Source of the DNA: Verrucomicrobiota bacterium
GTDB lineage: Bacteria > Verrucomicrobiota > Verrucomicrobiia > Opitutales > Opitutaceae
Assembly (NCBI GenBank): GCA_023416735.1
Contig: JAEZGX010000034.1
Coordinates: 23,018 to 87,017 of the forward strand
DNA: 64,000 nt
Reading direction: 5' to 3'
Shown here: positions 25,259-34,284 of the stretch, one piece after another
How the letters are laid out: each line of letters opens with the position of its first letter
Position numbering within the stretch: the first letter of the stretch is position 1
Made by a program: the position numbers and the translations under genes
Notes under the pieces: generated by a model
Told to the model about the DNA's origin: nothing
Database searches by the model: none
What the model saw: only the letters and a program-made list of their open reading frames with translations

Positions 25259-27451
25259 TTAGCGCAGGAAGGCTTCGTGGAGGCCGCCGTCGACGGTGAT
25301 CACTTGGCCGGTGGTTTTGCTGAGGCGTTGGGTGACCAACAGGAAGTAGGCCTCGGCTTGGTCGGCGGGGGTGATCGGCGATTTCGTGAGCGTGCGGTCG
25401 GCGTAGAACTGGGCGAGCTTGCGCACGAGGGAATCGGTTTCCTCGTCGTCCTTGTAGGCGATGTTGTATTTCGCGAGGGAGCCGATGACGCGGTCGCGGG
25501 GGAACATCGCGCTGCCCTGCACGACGGTCGCGGGAGCGACGCCGTTGACGCGGACGAGCGGGGCGAGCTCGATCGCGAGTTCGCGAACGAGGTGGTTCGC
25601 GGCGGCTTTCGAGGTGTCGTAGGCGAGTGATCCTTTTTTGGATACAACGGCGTTGGCGGACGTCGTGAGGACGAGGTTGCCGCGGAGGCCTTGTTCACGC
25701 CAGGTTTTCGCGGCTTCGTCGCCGACGAGGTAGGAGCCGGTGACGTTGATGTTGAAGGTGAGCGCCCATTTATCGTCGGGGATGTGGCCGGTGGTATCGC
25801 TCGGGACGAAGATGCCGGCGGTGACGCAGATGGAATCGAAGCCGCCGTAGGCGAGGGCGACATTGTCGAGCATCGCGCGGATGGAGGCGCGGTCGGTGAT
25901 GTTGGCGGCGAGGCCGAGGGCGGGGCCGCAGTTGGAGAGGCCGGTGCCGGCGACGCCGATGCCGAGACCGTATTTGTCGGTGATCTCTTTCGCGGTGGCG
26001 TTGGCGGCGTCGGCGTTGAGATCGACGGCGACGATGTGCGCGCCGTCTTTGACGAGGCGGTGCGCGGTTTCCTTGCCGATGCCGGAGCCGGCGCCAATGA
26101 CGACGATGATTTGGCGCGCGAGTTCTTTCTCGGCGGGCATGCGCTTCAGTTTCGCTTCCTCGAGGAGCCAGTATTCGATGTCGAAGGCTTCCTGTTGCGG
26201 GAGGGCGATGTAGGTGTCGATCGCTTCGGCGCCGCGCATGACTTCGACGGCGCAGTTGTAGAACTCGGCGGTGACGCGCGATTCGGATTTATCCTTGCCC
26301 CACGCGATCATGCCGAGACCCGGGATGAGAATCACGGTGGGATTCGGATCGCGCATCGCGGGGGAGTTCGCGTGGCGGCATTTGTTGTAATATTTCGCGT
26401 AGTCCTCGCGGTAGGACACGAGACCGTCGGCGAGTTTCTTCTTCAGCGCGGCGACGTCTTCGGACTGCGGGTTCCAGTCGACGTAGAGCGGCTTGATCTT
26501 CGTGCGGAGAAAGTGGTCGGGGCAGGACGTGCCGAGTTCGGCGAGGCGGGCGGCGTCTTTGGAGTTAACGAAGCGAAGGATTTTCGCGTCGTCCTGGATC
26601 GTGCCGATGAAACGCTTTTGTTGCGACACCTGGCCGCGGAGCCATGGGAGGATGGCAGCGAAGGTGGAGCGGCGTTGGGTGTCGTCGAGAGTTTGGTATT
26701 TTTGTCCGCCGAACGCGGCGGCGTCGCCGCCCTTTGCGGCGTATTTTTCTTCGATGTAGGCCGCGGCCTTTTCGATGAAGTTAAGCGTGTCGGTGTAGCA
26801 TTGCTTGTCGTCGTCGGCCCAGGAGATGAAGCCGTGCTGGCCCATCATGATGGCGCGGACGTTGGGCTGCTCGCGGGAGATTTTTTGCATCGCGAGGCCG
26901 AGTTCGAAGCCGGGGCGCATCCATGGGACGTAGGCCATTTCGCCGCCGAAGATTTCCTTCGTGAGCTTCTCGCAGTGCTTCGACGCGGCGATCGCGATGA
27001 TCGCGTTGGGGTGCATGTGATCGACGTGTTTGCCCGGGAGGAAGGAGTGGAGGGGCGTGTCGATCGAGGAAGCGCGCGGGTTCAGGTTGAACGTCGCGTG
27101 CGTATACATGCCGACCATGTCGTCCTCGGCGGGGGCTTTGAGGCCCTTGTCGGAGCGCGAGGCGTAGAGGTTTTGCAGGTCGAGGAGTTTCTGCTGGTAG
27201 AGCGAAGAGAAGTTTTCGCGCGTGCTCGTGCGGAGGTCGCCGCCGGAGCCTTTGACCCAGAGGACCTCGGTGGGCTGGCCGGTGAGCGGGTCTTTCTCGG
27301 TGATTTTCGAGGACGTGTTGCCGCCGCCGGTGTTGGTGATGCGCTGGTCGCTGCCGAGGAGATTGGAGCGATAGACGAGGCGGGCGACGGGATCGAGGGA
27401 GGCGGCTTTGGCGTCGTCCCAGAGGTAGTTCACGTGGCGATAGGTGGGCAT
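25259..27451 (-). CDS. rhaEW: Bifunctional rhamnulose-1-phosphate aldolase / lactaldehyde dehydrogenase
   Basis: A 730-residue two-domain enzyme. The N-terminal class II aldolase domain (about 1-420) includes ITNTGGGNTSSKI, EVLWVKGSGGDL and the metal-binding histidines of GKHVDHMHPNAIIAIAASKH. The C-terminal short-chain dehydrogenase (about 445-730) has the NAD-binding VVIGAGSGIGKETAHRLVKD and the catalytic YDTSKAA motif. It would cleave rhamnulose 1-phosphate to dihydroxyacetone phosphate and L-lactaldehyde and oxidise the latter to lactate, as in Bacillus-type RhaEW. It lies between the permease gene (147 bp upstream) and the DeoR-type gene. Confidence 0.95.
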   Translation of the reverse strand: MPTYRHVNYLWDDAKAASLDPVARLVYRSNLLGSDQRITNTGGGNTSSKITEKDPLTGQPTEVLWVKGSGGDLRTSTRENFSSLYQQKLLDLQNLYASRSDKGLKAPAEDDMVGMYTHATFNLNPRASSIDTPLHSFLPGKHVDHMHPNAIIAIAASKHCEKLTKEIFGGEMAYVPWMRPGFELGLAMQKISREQPNVRAIMMGQHGFISWADDDKQCYTDTLNFIEKAAAYIEEKYAAKGGDAAAFGGQKYQTLDDTQRRSTFAAILPWLRGQVSQQKRFIGTIQDDAKILRFVNSKDAARLAELGTSCPDHFLRTKIKPLYVDWNPQSEDVAALKKKLADGLVSYREDYAKYYNKCRHANSPAMRDPNPTVILIPGLGMIAWGKDKSESRVTAEFYNCAVEVMRGAEAIDTYIALPQQEAFDIEYWLLEEAKLKRMPAEKELARQIIVVIGAGSGIGKETAHRLVKDGAHIVAVDLNADAANATAKEITDKYGLGIGVAGTGLSNCGPALGLAANITDRASIRAMLDNVALAYGGFDSICVTAGIFVPSDTTGHIPDDKWALTFNINVTGSYLVGDEAAKTWREQGLRGNLVLTTSANAVVSKKGSLAYDTSKAAANHLVRELAIELAPLVRVNGVAPATVVQGSAMFPRDRVIGSLAKYNIAYKDDEETDSLVRKLAQFYADRTLTKSPITPADQAEAYFLLVTQRLSKTTGQVITVDGGLHEAFLR

Positions 27452-27598
27452 GGCGAAAGGCAGAAGGTTGAGAGTTGAGAGAAGACGGCAACCTCACGGG
27501 CGATATGATTGGAAGCAATCATAAAACCGCGGGCCGGAATCGGGGAAATTTCCCAATTCGTCGCGGTAGCAGGTTCGGCGTGCCGGCTGCGACGGCGA

Positions 27599-28771
27599 TC
27601 AGGTCAGGCGATTGAGTCGTTGGATCGCGAGGAGGAGGAGGAGCGCGCCGGCGGCGATGAGCCAGGAGAGGGCTTCGAGGGAGAATTGGGCGAGCGAGCC
27701 GGCCGCGGCGGGGAGGAAGGCGGCGCCGACGTAGGAGGCGCCGGATTGGCGTCCGATGACGGTTTGGACGGAGTTGGGCTCGAAGCGGCGAGGAACCTCG
27801 TGCATGAGGCCGGGGTAAACGGGAGCGAAGCCGAGGCCGAAGACCGCGAGGGCGAGGGCGGCGACGGGGGTGTTGGGCGCGAAAACGAAAAGCGTCGCGC
27901 CGATGAGGCCGAGGACGGCGCCGAGGGTGACGAGGCGGCGGTTGCCAAAGCGATCGACGACGAAACCGTTGAGGAGGCGGCCCACGGTGATGGCGGCGTA
28001 GAACGCGGCGGCGCAACGGCCGGCGGTGTCGATGGGCACGCCGCGGGCGACGACGAGGATGGAGCTGGCCCAGAGACCGGCGGTCGTTTCGACGCCGACG
28101 TAGATCGTGAAGATGGCGGCGGAGAGCCAGCCGGCGGGGGAGTTGGCGCGCGTGGTGGGAATGGGGCCGGTGAGCTGGGCGGCGTTGTCGGCGAAGGTGC
28201 GTTCCGGAACGGCGGACCACATGCGCAAGGTGGCGAGGAAAAGGACGGCGAGCGAAAGCTGGATGCAGCCGAGTCCGAAGTAGCCGTGACGCCAGCCGTC
28301 GTTGTAGCGGCCGAGGTAATACGCCATGAGCAGCGGGCCGCCGGTGGCGCCGATGCCCCAGCAGGCGTGGAGCCAGCTCATGTGGCGGCCGGAGTAGTGG
28401 CGGGCGACGTAGCCGTTGAGACCGGCGTCGACGGAGCCGGCGCCGAGACCGAGCGGAAGGGCGGCGAGGGCGAGCCAGAGAAGATTGGGCGCGTAGGAAA
28501 TGGCCACGAGCGCGGAGCCGGTGAGCACGCAGGAGACGAGAACGACGGGACCTGTTTTGAAGCGGGCGATCACGCGGCCGCTGGAGAAACCGGAGAAGGC
28601 CGCGAGCAGTGTGATGACGAGCAGGAGCGGGCCGGCGAGGCCGATGGGCAGATTGAGCGAGCGGTGGAGTTGCGGCCAGGCGACGCCGAACGTGCCGTCG
28701 GGCAGGCCAAGGCTGATAAAGCCTAGATAGATGATCGGAAGGAGGAGCGTTGCGGCCCGGGTCGGTGTCAC
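27599..28771 (-). CDS. MFS sugar permease (fucose-permease-like)
   Basis: About 390 residues from a GTG at 28771. The frame stays open to 28975, but the added 68 residues are proline/arginine rich with no helices and would overlap the leader of the divergent kinase. Twelve helices are visible: LLLPIIYLGFISLGLPDG, LLLVITLLAAFSGFSSG, LLWLALAALPLGLGAGSVDA and onward. GLPDGTFGVAWP in helix 1 and SWLHACWGIGATGGPLL in helix 5 are typical of the FucP/FGHS branch. It is probably the rhamnose or deoxyhexose importer of the operon and its first gene. Start is uncertain because no strong ribosome site is seen. Confidence 0.82.
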   Translation of the reverse strand: MTPTRAATLLLPIIYLGFISLGLPDGTFGVAWPQLHRSLNLPIGLAGPLLLVITLLAAFSGFSSGRVIARFKTGPVVLVSCVLTGSALVAISYAPNLLWLALAALPLGLGAGSVDAGLNGYVARHYSGRHMSWLHACWGIGATGGPLLMAYYLGRYNDGWRHGYFGLGCIQLSLAVLFLATLRMWSAVPERTFADNAAQLTGPIPTTRANSPAGWLSAAIFTIYVGVETTAGLWASSILVVARGVPIDTAGRCAAAFYAAITVGRLLNGFVVDRFGNRRLVTLGAVLGLIGATLFVFAPNTPVAALALAVFGLGFAPVYPGLMHEVPRRFEPNSVQTVIGRQSGASYVGAAFLPAAAGSLAQFSLEALSWLIAAGALLLLLAIQRLNRLT

Positions 28772-28843
28772 GGAGGTGAACGGGACGCGGTTGGGCGCGG
28801 GCGGCAATGGTGAACGGGGGTTTAACTGTAGAACGAAACGCGC

Positions 28844-28861
28844 GGGCGGGAGACCCCGCCC
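28844..28861. repeat. Family E GC-rich palindrome in a divergent promoter region
   Basis: GGGCGGG-N3/4-CCCCGCCC lies in the 187-bp gap between the permease and the hybrid kinase. It resembles the hairpins at 12029, 48671 and 50376. Confidence 0.5.
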
Positions 28862-28958
28862 TAGACGGGGTGAGATCGCGCCCGGGGGTGTGAAAGGGAC
28901 TTTAGTTGGCGGACGGATGCGCCGATGTAGCAGGGGAGTTACCCTAGATTTTGCAGAC

Positions 28959-31088
28959 GTGTCTCCAGCTTCCACAACGCTCGACCTTGTTCCTCCGCGC
29001 GCGGCGCGCGGGCGGGTGCGTGGCGCGGAAGTCGGAAACGATGTGAAGGCGCTGCCCTTGACGGGGCAGACGGCGGATCGGGTGTTGCAGGCGATTGCGG
29101 CGGTGACGACGACGTCGATTGTGGTGGCGGATCCCGACCGTGTGATCGAGTGGGCGAACCCGGGTTTTGCGCGTCAAACCGGGTTTGCAGCGGACGAGGT
29201 GAAAGGGTGGCGCTTGGAGACGCTGGTGGAGGAGCTCGCGGTGGACCCGGCGGCGGGGCTGGCGGTGAGCGATATTCTGGACCGGGGCGAGACCTTCGTG
29301 GTGGCGTTGGAGAACGAGACGAAGGAAGGGCGGCGGTATTGGGCGGAAATCAACATCGAGCCGATTCGCGATGCGGAGGGAACGGTGACGGCGTATTTGA
29401 TGTTGCAGGACGACGTGTCGGAGCGGCGCGAGCATGAGGAGACGATGCGGCGCGCGAATGCGGCGATGCAGAATCTGAATTCGCAGTTCGAGCATGCGAT
29501 CGAGCGCGCGCAGCAGCTGGCGATGGAGGCGGCGGTGGCGAATCAGGCGAAGAGCGCGTTTCTCGCGATGATGAGTCATGAGATCCGCACGCCCTTGAAC
29601 GGCGTGATCGGGATGACGGGGATTCTCGAGTCGAGCCGGCTGGATGATGAGCAACGCGAGTGTTTGCGAACGATCAAGATGTCGGGCGAGGCGTTGCTCG
29701 CGGTGATCAACGACACGCTGGATTATTCGAAAATCGAAGCGGGGCGGCTGGATCTCGAGCAGGTGGAATTCGATTTGCGCGGGTGTGCGGAAGAGGCGGC
29801 CGAGCTGCTCGCGGGGAAGGCGTTTGCGAAGAAAGTCGAACTCGTGTGCGACGTGGCGGAGGACGTGCCGCGGAAGATCGTGGGCGATCCGGTGCGGTTG
29901 CGGCAGATTTTCGTGAACCTGATTGGCAATGCGGTGAAGTTCACGGAGACGGGAGAGATCGTGTTGCGGATCGCGTTGGCGTCACGGCAAGGCGACGCGT
30001 GCGTATTGAAATTGGGCGTGCGCGACACGGGCATCGGCATTGCGCCGGAGAGGCAGCATCGGTTGTTCAAGAGCTTCTCGCAGGTGGATTCGTCGACGAC
30101 GCGGCAATACGGCGGGACGGGGCTGGGGCTCGCGATCAGCAAGAAGTTGGCGGAGTTGATGGGCGGGACGATGTGGGTGGAGAGCGATACGGGGAAAGGA
30201 GCGAACTTTCTTTTCACGGTTCACGCGCGCGCCGTGGCGGCGAAGGAAGACGAAGCGCCGGCGGCGAAGACGTTGCGCGGTCGGCGGGTGCTGGTGATCG
30301 ACGACAATGCGACGAGCCGGGAGGTGTTGGCGCGGCATCTGCGGTTTTTCGGGGCGGAGCCGGTGGCGGTGGCGACGACGGCGGAGGCGAATGCGCGAGT
30401 CGCGGCGGGTGAGACGATCGATGCGGCGCTGGTGGATTTGCACCTGGTCGATCGAAAAGGAACGGAGTGGGCGCGGGAAGTGGCGGCGAAGGGGAAACGT
30501 TTCCCGATTCTGTTGCTCAACGCGATTGGCGAAACGGTGACCGAGCCGGCGATCGATGGGCCGGTGCACAAACCCGTGAAACGCGACTTGCTGGGGGAGC
30601 GGTTGGCGCAAGTGGTGGGCGGGAAGTTGGCGCGAACGGAGACGGTGGTGTCGGCGCAGGCGGATTTGAAACGGACGGCGGTGTTGAAGCCGTTGAAGAT
30701 CCTGATGGCGGAGGACAATGTGGTGAACCAGACGGTGGCGCGGCATCAGTTGTCGCGGTTGGGGTATCAGGTGACCGTGGTTGGGAATGGCGAACTCGCC
30801 GTCGCGGCGGTGGAGTCGGGAGACTTCGATGTCGTGCTGATGGACGTGCAGATGCCGGAGCTGGATGGGTTCGGGGCGACGCGGAAGATTCGCGCGAATC
30901 CAAAACATGCGGCGCTGCCGTGGATCGTGGCGCTCACTGCGGGCGTGGGCTCCGCGGATCGCGAGGAAGCGCGGGTGGCCGGGATGAACGATTACGTGGC
31001 GAAGCCGTTGCGGCCGGATGCGTTGGTGGCGGCGCTGGCGCTCGCGTATGACGAGGTGCAGGCGCGACGGGGGAAGTTGAAGGAATAG
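28959..31088 (+). CDS. Hybrid sensor histidine kinase (PAS-HisKA-HATPase-REC-REC)
   Basis: About 709 residues from GTG 28959. Codons upstream (ATG 28917 is the alternative) lack the GC-rich third positions of real genes here. A PAS domain (AVTTTSIVVADPDRVIEWAN) has a PAC extension and a short coiled coil. The HisKA box is AFLAMMSHEIRTPLNGVIGM and the ATPase has the N-box FVNLIGNAVKFTETG and G-box GTGLGLAISKK. Two receiver domains follow: the first (VLVIDDNATSREVLARHLRF) keeps an aspartate in ALVDLHLVD but is otherwise diverged, the second is complete with VVLMDVQMPELDG. No membrane segments, so it is cytosolic. The signal is unknown. It is divergent from the rhamnose operon. Confidence 0.9.
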   Translation: MSPASTTLDLVPPRAARGRVRGAEVGNDVKALPLTGQTADRVLQAIAAVTTTSIVVADPDRVIEWANPGFARQTGFAADEVKGWRLETLVEELAVDPAAGLAVSDILDRGETFVVALENETKEGRRYWAEINIEPIRDAEGTVTAYLMLQDDVSERREHEETMRRANAAMQNLNSQFEHAIERAQQLAMEAAVANQAKSAFLAMMSHEIRTPLNGVIGMTGILESSRLDDEQRECLRTIKMSGEALLAVINDTLDYSKIEAGRLDLEQVEFDLRGCAEEAAELLAGKAFAKKVELVCDVAEDVPRKIVGDPVRLRQIFVNLIGNAVKFTETGEIVLRIALASRQGDACVLKLGVRDTGIGIAPERQHRLFKSFSQVDSSTTRQYGGTGLGLAISKKLAELMGGTMWVESDTGKGANFLFTVHARAVAAKEDEAPAAKTLRGRRVLVIDDNATSREVLARHLRFFGAEPVAVATTAEANARVAAGETIDAALVDLHLVDRKGTEWAREVAAKGKRFPILLLNAIGETVTEPAIDGPVHKPVKRDLLGERLAQVVGGKLARTETVVSAQADLKRTAVLKPLKILMAEDNVVNQTVARHQLSRLGYQVTVVGNGELAVAAVESGDFDVVLMDVQMPELDGFGATRKIRANPKHAALPWIVALTAGVGSADREEARVAGMNDYVAKPLRPDALVAALALAYDEVQARRGKLKE

Positions 31089-31095
31089 GGGCGAG

Positions 31096-31716
31096 TCAGG
31101 TGCCGTAGAGGCGGTCGCCGAAATCGCCGAGGCCGGGGAGGATGTATTTGCGGTCGTTGAGCTCGCGGTCGAGAGCGGCGGTGTAGATGCGCAGGTGAGG
31201 AAAGTGGCGGTCGACTTCGGCGACGCCTTCGGGGGCGCTTACGATGCTCAATAGCGTGATGTCGACGGCCCCGCGATCGCGGAGGGCCTGGATCGCTTGG
31301 ACGGCGGAGCCGCCGGTGGCGAGCATCGGGTCGACGAGAAGGATGCGACTGCTGCCGGTGAGCGGCGGAAGTTTGCAGTAGTAGCTGCGGGCGACGGCGG
31401 TTTCGTGGTCGCGTTCGAGTCCGATGTAGCCGACGGACACGTCGGGGAACGCGTCGAGGATCGGCTGCACCATGCCGAGGCCGGCGCGAAGAATCGGGAC
31501 CACGATTAGCGGTTGGTGGGAGAGGACGCGGCCGACGTGGCGCTCGAGCGGGGTTTCGATGATTTTCTCGGTGGTGGGAAGATCGCGCGTGGCCTCGATG
31601 GCGAGCAGCAGGCTGAGCTGATAACACAGCGTGCGGAACGTGGCGGGGCGGGTGGTTTTATCACGCAGGTGAGTGATGACGTGTTGCGCGAGCGGGTGAT
31701 CGAGGACGTGGAGCAT
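31096..31716 (-). CDS. upp: Uracil phosphoribosyltransferase
   Basis: A 206-residue enzyme making UMP from uracil and PRPP for pyrimidine salvage. Diagnostic segments are the family opening HPLAQHVITHLRDK, VVPILRAGLGMVQP, the PRPP loop ILLVDPMLATGGSAVQAI, and the C-terminal uracil-binding region KYILPGLGDFGDRLYGT. Length is normal. It converges with the hybrid kinase with only 7 bp between stops, and no terminator is visible there. Confidence 0.96.
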   Translation of the reverse strand: MLHVLDHPLAQHVITHLRDKTTRPATFRTLCYQLSLLLAIEATRDLPTTEKIIETPLERHVGRVLSHQPLIVVPILRAGLGMVQPILDAFPDVSVGYIGLERDHETAVARSYYCKLPPLTGSSRILLVDPMLATGGSAVQAIQALRDRGAVDITLLSIVSAPEGVAEVDRHFPHLRIYTAALDRELNDRKYILPGLGDFGDRLYGT

Positions 31717-31764
31717 GGCGCGCGGTATTCGAATTCGTGTTACAGAGCGCGAGGGAGCCCGCGG

Positions 31765-34224
31765 CTACGGTGTGAGGGTGAGCGTGTGTTGGGTTTCGCC
31801 GGGAAGCAATGGTGCGGGCATGCCGTTGACCCAGGCCTCATGGCCGGCGCGGTAGAACGGAGAGAGCGGGTGTCCGCTTTGGCCGCCGGGCATGTGAAAG
31901 ATCCCTTCGTCTTCACGGCCAGGGGAGACGACCATACGCAGGCTGGCGCCGTAAGACGGAGATTGGATGCGAGGCATGTGGGCATCGCCGGGAAGCGGAT
32001 CGGGCGGAAGATTGAGGCGCGCCGTAAGGAATTCCGGCAGGACCGAGGCGAAGGTGTGGCGGATGCGAGCGCGGTTGGCGTCACCCCAGGTGGCGCGATC
32101 GATCGGGGGGCCGGATTCCTCGATGCGGGTGATGGTCGAGTCGATGGCGGCGAGGAGGAGGGCGTCCCACGTTTCGTAGCGGGGGGAGAGGAGGTGTAGT
32201 GGTTTTTCTTGGACGAGCGTCCAGAGCGCGGGCTCGTAGTGGAAGAGGCGCCAGTTGAAATCGGGCATCTTTTCGATGCAGGGCGCGAAGATCGGGCTGA
32301 GGGCAAGATTGGCGGTGGCGGTGCGGAAGTCGCGGACGAGGCGGTAACCGACGGAGTCGATGGAGGCGCGGGCTTCCCACGTTTCCACGAGGCGGCGGAA
32401 TTTGGCGCGGGAGGAGTTGTTTGCGATGGCTTCGGGAGTGAGGACTTCTAGCGCGAGCTGTTGCCAGCGCGCGAGAAAAACGGCGCGGTCGTCGAGGGCC
32501 AGGTTGAGGAGATCGGACGGGATGGCGTCTTCGAGCGTGGCGAGGCGGTCGCGGATTTGCGCGGCGCGAGGCGGGGAGGCGTAGCCGCCGTCGCCGAGAA
32601 GCGCGAGAGCGTCGCCGCCGACGAGGCGGTTGTTGGCGGTCCAAAGGCGGCCGTCGGGGGGCGAGAGGATGGCCGGGACTTTTTCGGGCGGGAGAAGACC
32701 GGTCCAGCGTCTGTCTCCAAAACTCCAGGACACGGGGAAGCGGCCGTCGAAGCCGGCGCGTTGCGGGAGACGGCCGGCGATGGTCCAGCCGATGTCGCCG
32801 TGGCGGTCGGCGACGAGGAAGTTTTGGGCGGGGATGCCGGCGGAGCGGGCGATGTCGATGGCTTCGCGGGCGGTGGTGGCGGTTTCGAGGCGGGCGAGAT
32901 GGAGATTCAGCGCGGCGGGATCGTGCGCGAGCCAGCGATGAGCGAGCGGGAGTTGGTGGCCGTCGTCGACGAGGATGGGGCCCCAGGCGGTCCAGCGGGA
33001 TTCGACGGTGACGGGATCGGCGTCCTTAACCTCGATGCGATCGGTGCGGGTTTCGATTTCGCGGAGGGAGTCGGCGGCGGGGAATTTATAGAGCGAGCGG
33101 GAGATCGGGTTAACGTCGATGGTGACGAGGTCGTTGGTGTCGGCGTAGGCGACGGTGAAACCCCAGGCGATGTGGCCGTTGGAGCCGATAACGACGAGCG
33201 GGAGGCCGGGGAGGGTGGCGCCGACCAGTTGTCGTTCAGGGTTTTGAGTTTTGGGTTCTGGGAGGGGCGGCGAGTTTGGAGTTCGGAGTTCGGAGTTTGG
33301 AGTGTCGGGGACGGGCCATTCGAGGACGGCGCGATACCAGATGTTGGGGACGGAAAGGGTGAGGTGAGGATCGTTGGCGAGGAGGGCGGCGCCGGTGGCG
33401 GTATGGGCGCCGGAGAGTGCGAAGCTGTTGGAGCCGGGGAAGAAGTCGTCGGCGGTTTCGAGGACCGGGAGTTCGACGGAGGCGAGGGGCTGTGCGCGGA
33501 TGTTGATGTAGCGAGCGGGCGGAATCGGCGCGAGCGGGGCGGTGGAGGCGTCGAGGGCGGCGTCGTTGGGCGAGAGAAGAGGAGCGAAGAAAGAGACGCC
33601 GGGATCGCCGTAGCGATCGCGGAGAGTGGTGAGGGAACGCTCGTAGGTGTTTTCCGAATCCTGCAGATCGAGGATCATGGTGTAGGCGACGAGCAGGCTG
33701 TCTTCGGCGTGCCAGAGATCGGGCGGCGTGCGCAGGACGATGTATTCGAACGGGCGACGATCGAGGGCGCGGAGACCGGCGTTGACGCCGAGGGTGTAGC
33801 TTTCGAGGAGGGCTCGGTCGGAGGCGGGAAGGGAGTTGAGGACCTGGCGCGCGAGGGTGCGGAAACGGTGCGGGCGATGGCGGCGGTCGAGCGGAAGCGC
33901 GGCTTCGCCGAAGAGCTCGGCGAGCTCGCCGGCGGCGCGGCGGCGCATCAGGTCCATTTGGAAAAAGCGATCCTGCGCGTGGAGGAAGCCGAGGGCTTGG
34001 GCGACGTCGGTGCGTTGTTGTCCGCGGATGGTGGGCACACCGAGCACGTCGCGTGTGACGGTGACCGGAGCGGTGAGGCCGAGGAGCTGGCGCTCGCCGT
34101 CGAGTTGCGGGAGGCTGCCGCGAAGTTGGAAATAGAACCAAACGCCGACGACGATCGCGAGAAGCAGGAGGAGGCTGAGTGCGCTGGCGAGGAGTTGGAC
34201 GCGTTTGGCTTGGGCGGGCGACAT
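31765..34224 (-). CDS. Penicillin acylase family Ntn-hydrolase with a repeat-derived insert
   Basis: An 819-residue protein of the penicillin amidase/acyl-homoserine-lactone acylase family. An N-terminal signal anchor (LLASALSLLLLLAIVVGVWF) is followed by the alpha chain with DVLGVPTIRGQQRTDVAQ and LGFLHAQDRFFQMDLMRR. The self-cleavage site and catalytic serine are at S265 in FFPGSNSFALSG. The beta chain has GATLPGLPLVVIGSNGHIAW. Residues about 306-331, between the strands YRAVLEWP and QLVGATLPG, are low-complexity (DTPNSELRTPNSPPLPEP then KTQNPER) and come from an intergenic repeat unit. The enzyme would hydrolyse an amide in the periplasm; substrate unknown. Confidence 0.9.
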   Translation of the reverse strand: MSPAQAKRVQLLASALSLLLLLAIVVGVWFYFQLRGSLPQLDGERQLLGLTAPVTVTRDVLGVPTIRGQQRTDVAQALGFLHAQDRFFQMDLMRRRAAGELAELFGEAALPLDRRHRPHRFRTLARQVLNSLPASDRALLESYTLGVNAGLRALDRRPFEYIVLRTPPDLWHAEDSLLVAYTMILDLQDSENTYERSLTTLRDRYGDPGVSFFAPLLSPNDAALDASTAPLAPIPPARYINIRAQPLASVELPVLETADDFFPGSNSFALSGAHTATGAALLANDPHLTLSVPNIWYRAVLEWPVPDTPNSELRTPNSPPLPEPKTQNPERQLVGATLPGLPLVVIGSNGHIAWGFTVAYADTNDLVTIDVNPISRSLYKFPAADSLREIETRTDRIEVKDADPVTVESRWTAWGPILVDDGHQLPLAHRWLAHDPAALNLHLARLETATTAREAIDIARSAGIPAQNFLVADRHGDIGWTIAGRLPQRAGFDGRFPVSWSFGDRRWTGLLPPEKVPAILSPPDGRLWTANNRLVGGDALALLGDGGYASPPRAAQIRDRLATLEDAIPSDLLNLALDDRAVFLARWQQLALEVLTPEAIANNSSRAKFRRLVETWEARASIDSVGYRLVRDFRTATANLALSPIFAPCIEKMPDFNWRLFHYEPALWTLVQEKPLHLLSPRYETWDALLLAAIDSTITRIEESGPPIDRATWGDANRARIRHTFASVLPEFLTARLNLPPDPLPGDAHMPRIQSPSYGASLRMVVSPGREDEGIFHMPGGQSGHPLSPFYRAGHEAWVNGMPAPLLPGETQHTLTLTP
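33232..33309 (-). repeat. Family D repeat inserted in frame in the acylase gene
   Basis: Tandem short words (GGGTTTTGAGTTTTGGGTTC then GAGTTCGGAGTTCGGAGTTT on the plus strand) match the intergenic repeats at 56398 and 63877. The segment is a multiple of three and keeps the frame open. Confidence 0.75.
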
Positions 34225-34267
34225 CGGGCGGACGGCGGTGGAAGGGAGATGTCGCGAGATTTCGGTC

Positions 34268-34282
34268 GCGGCGTAAAGCCGC
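34268..34282. repeat. Small palindrome GCGGC-GTAAA-GCCGC
   Basis: The context TCGCGGCGTAAAGCCGCTCC is, from general experience, a dispersed intergenic motif in several bacterial phyla. Here it lies just past the gluconokinase stop codon. Confidence 0.4.
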
Positions 34283-34284
34283 TC

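Noticed and set aside
25691..27478. Plus-strand open frame of 595 codons opposite rhaEW
   Set aside because: Rich in G, A, V, D and E codons only, as expected for the complement of a GC3-rich gene; the rhaEW reading is unambiguous.
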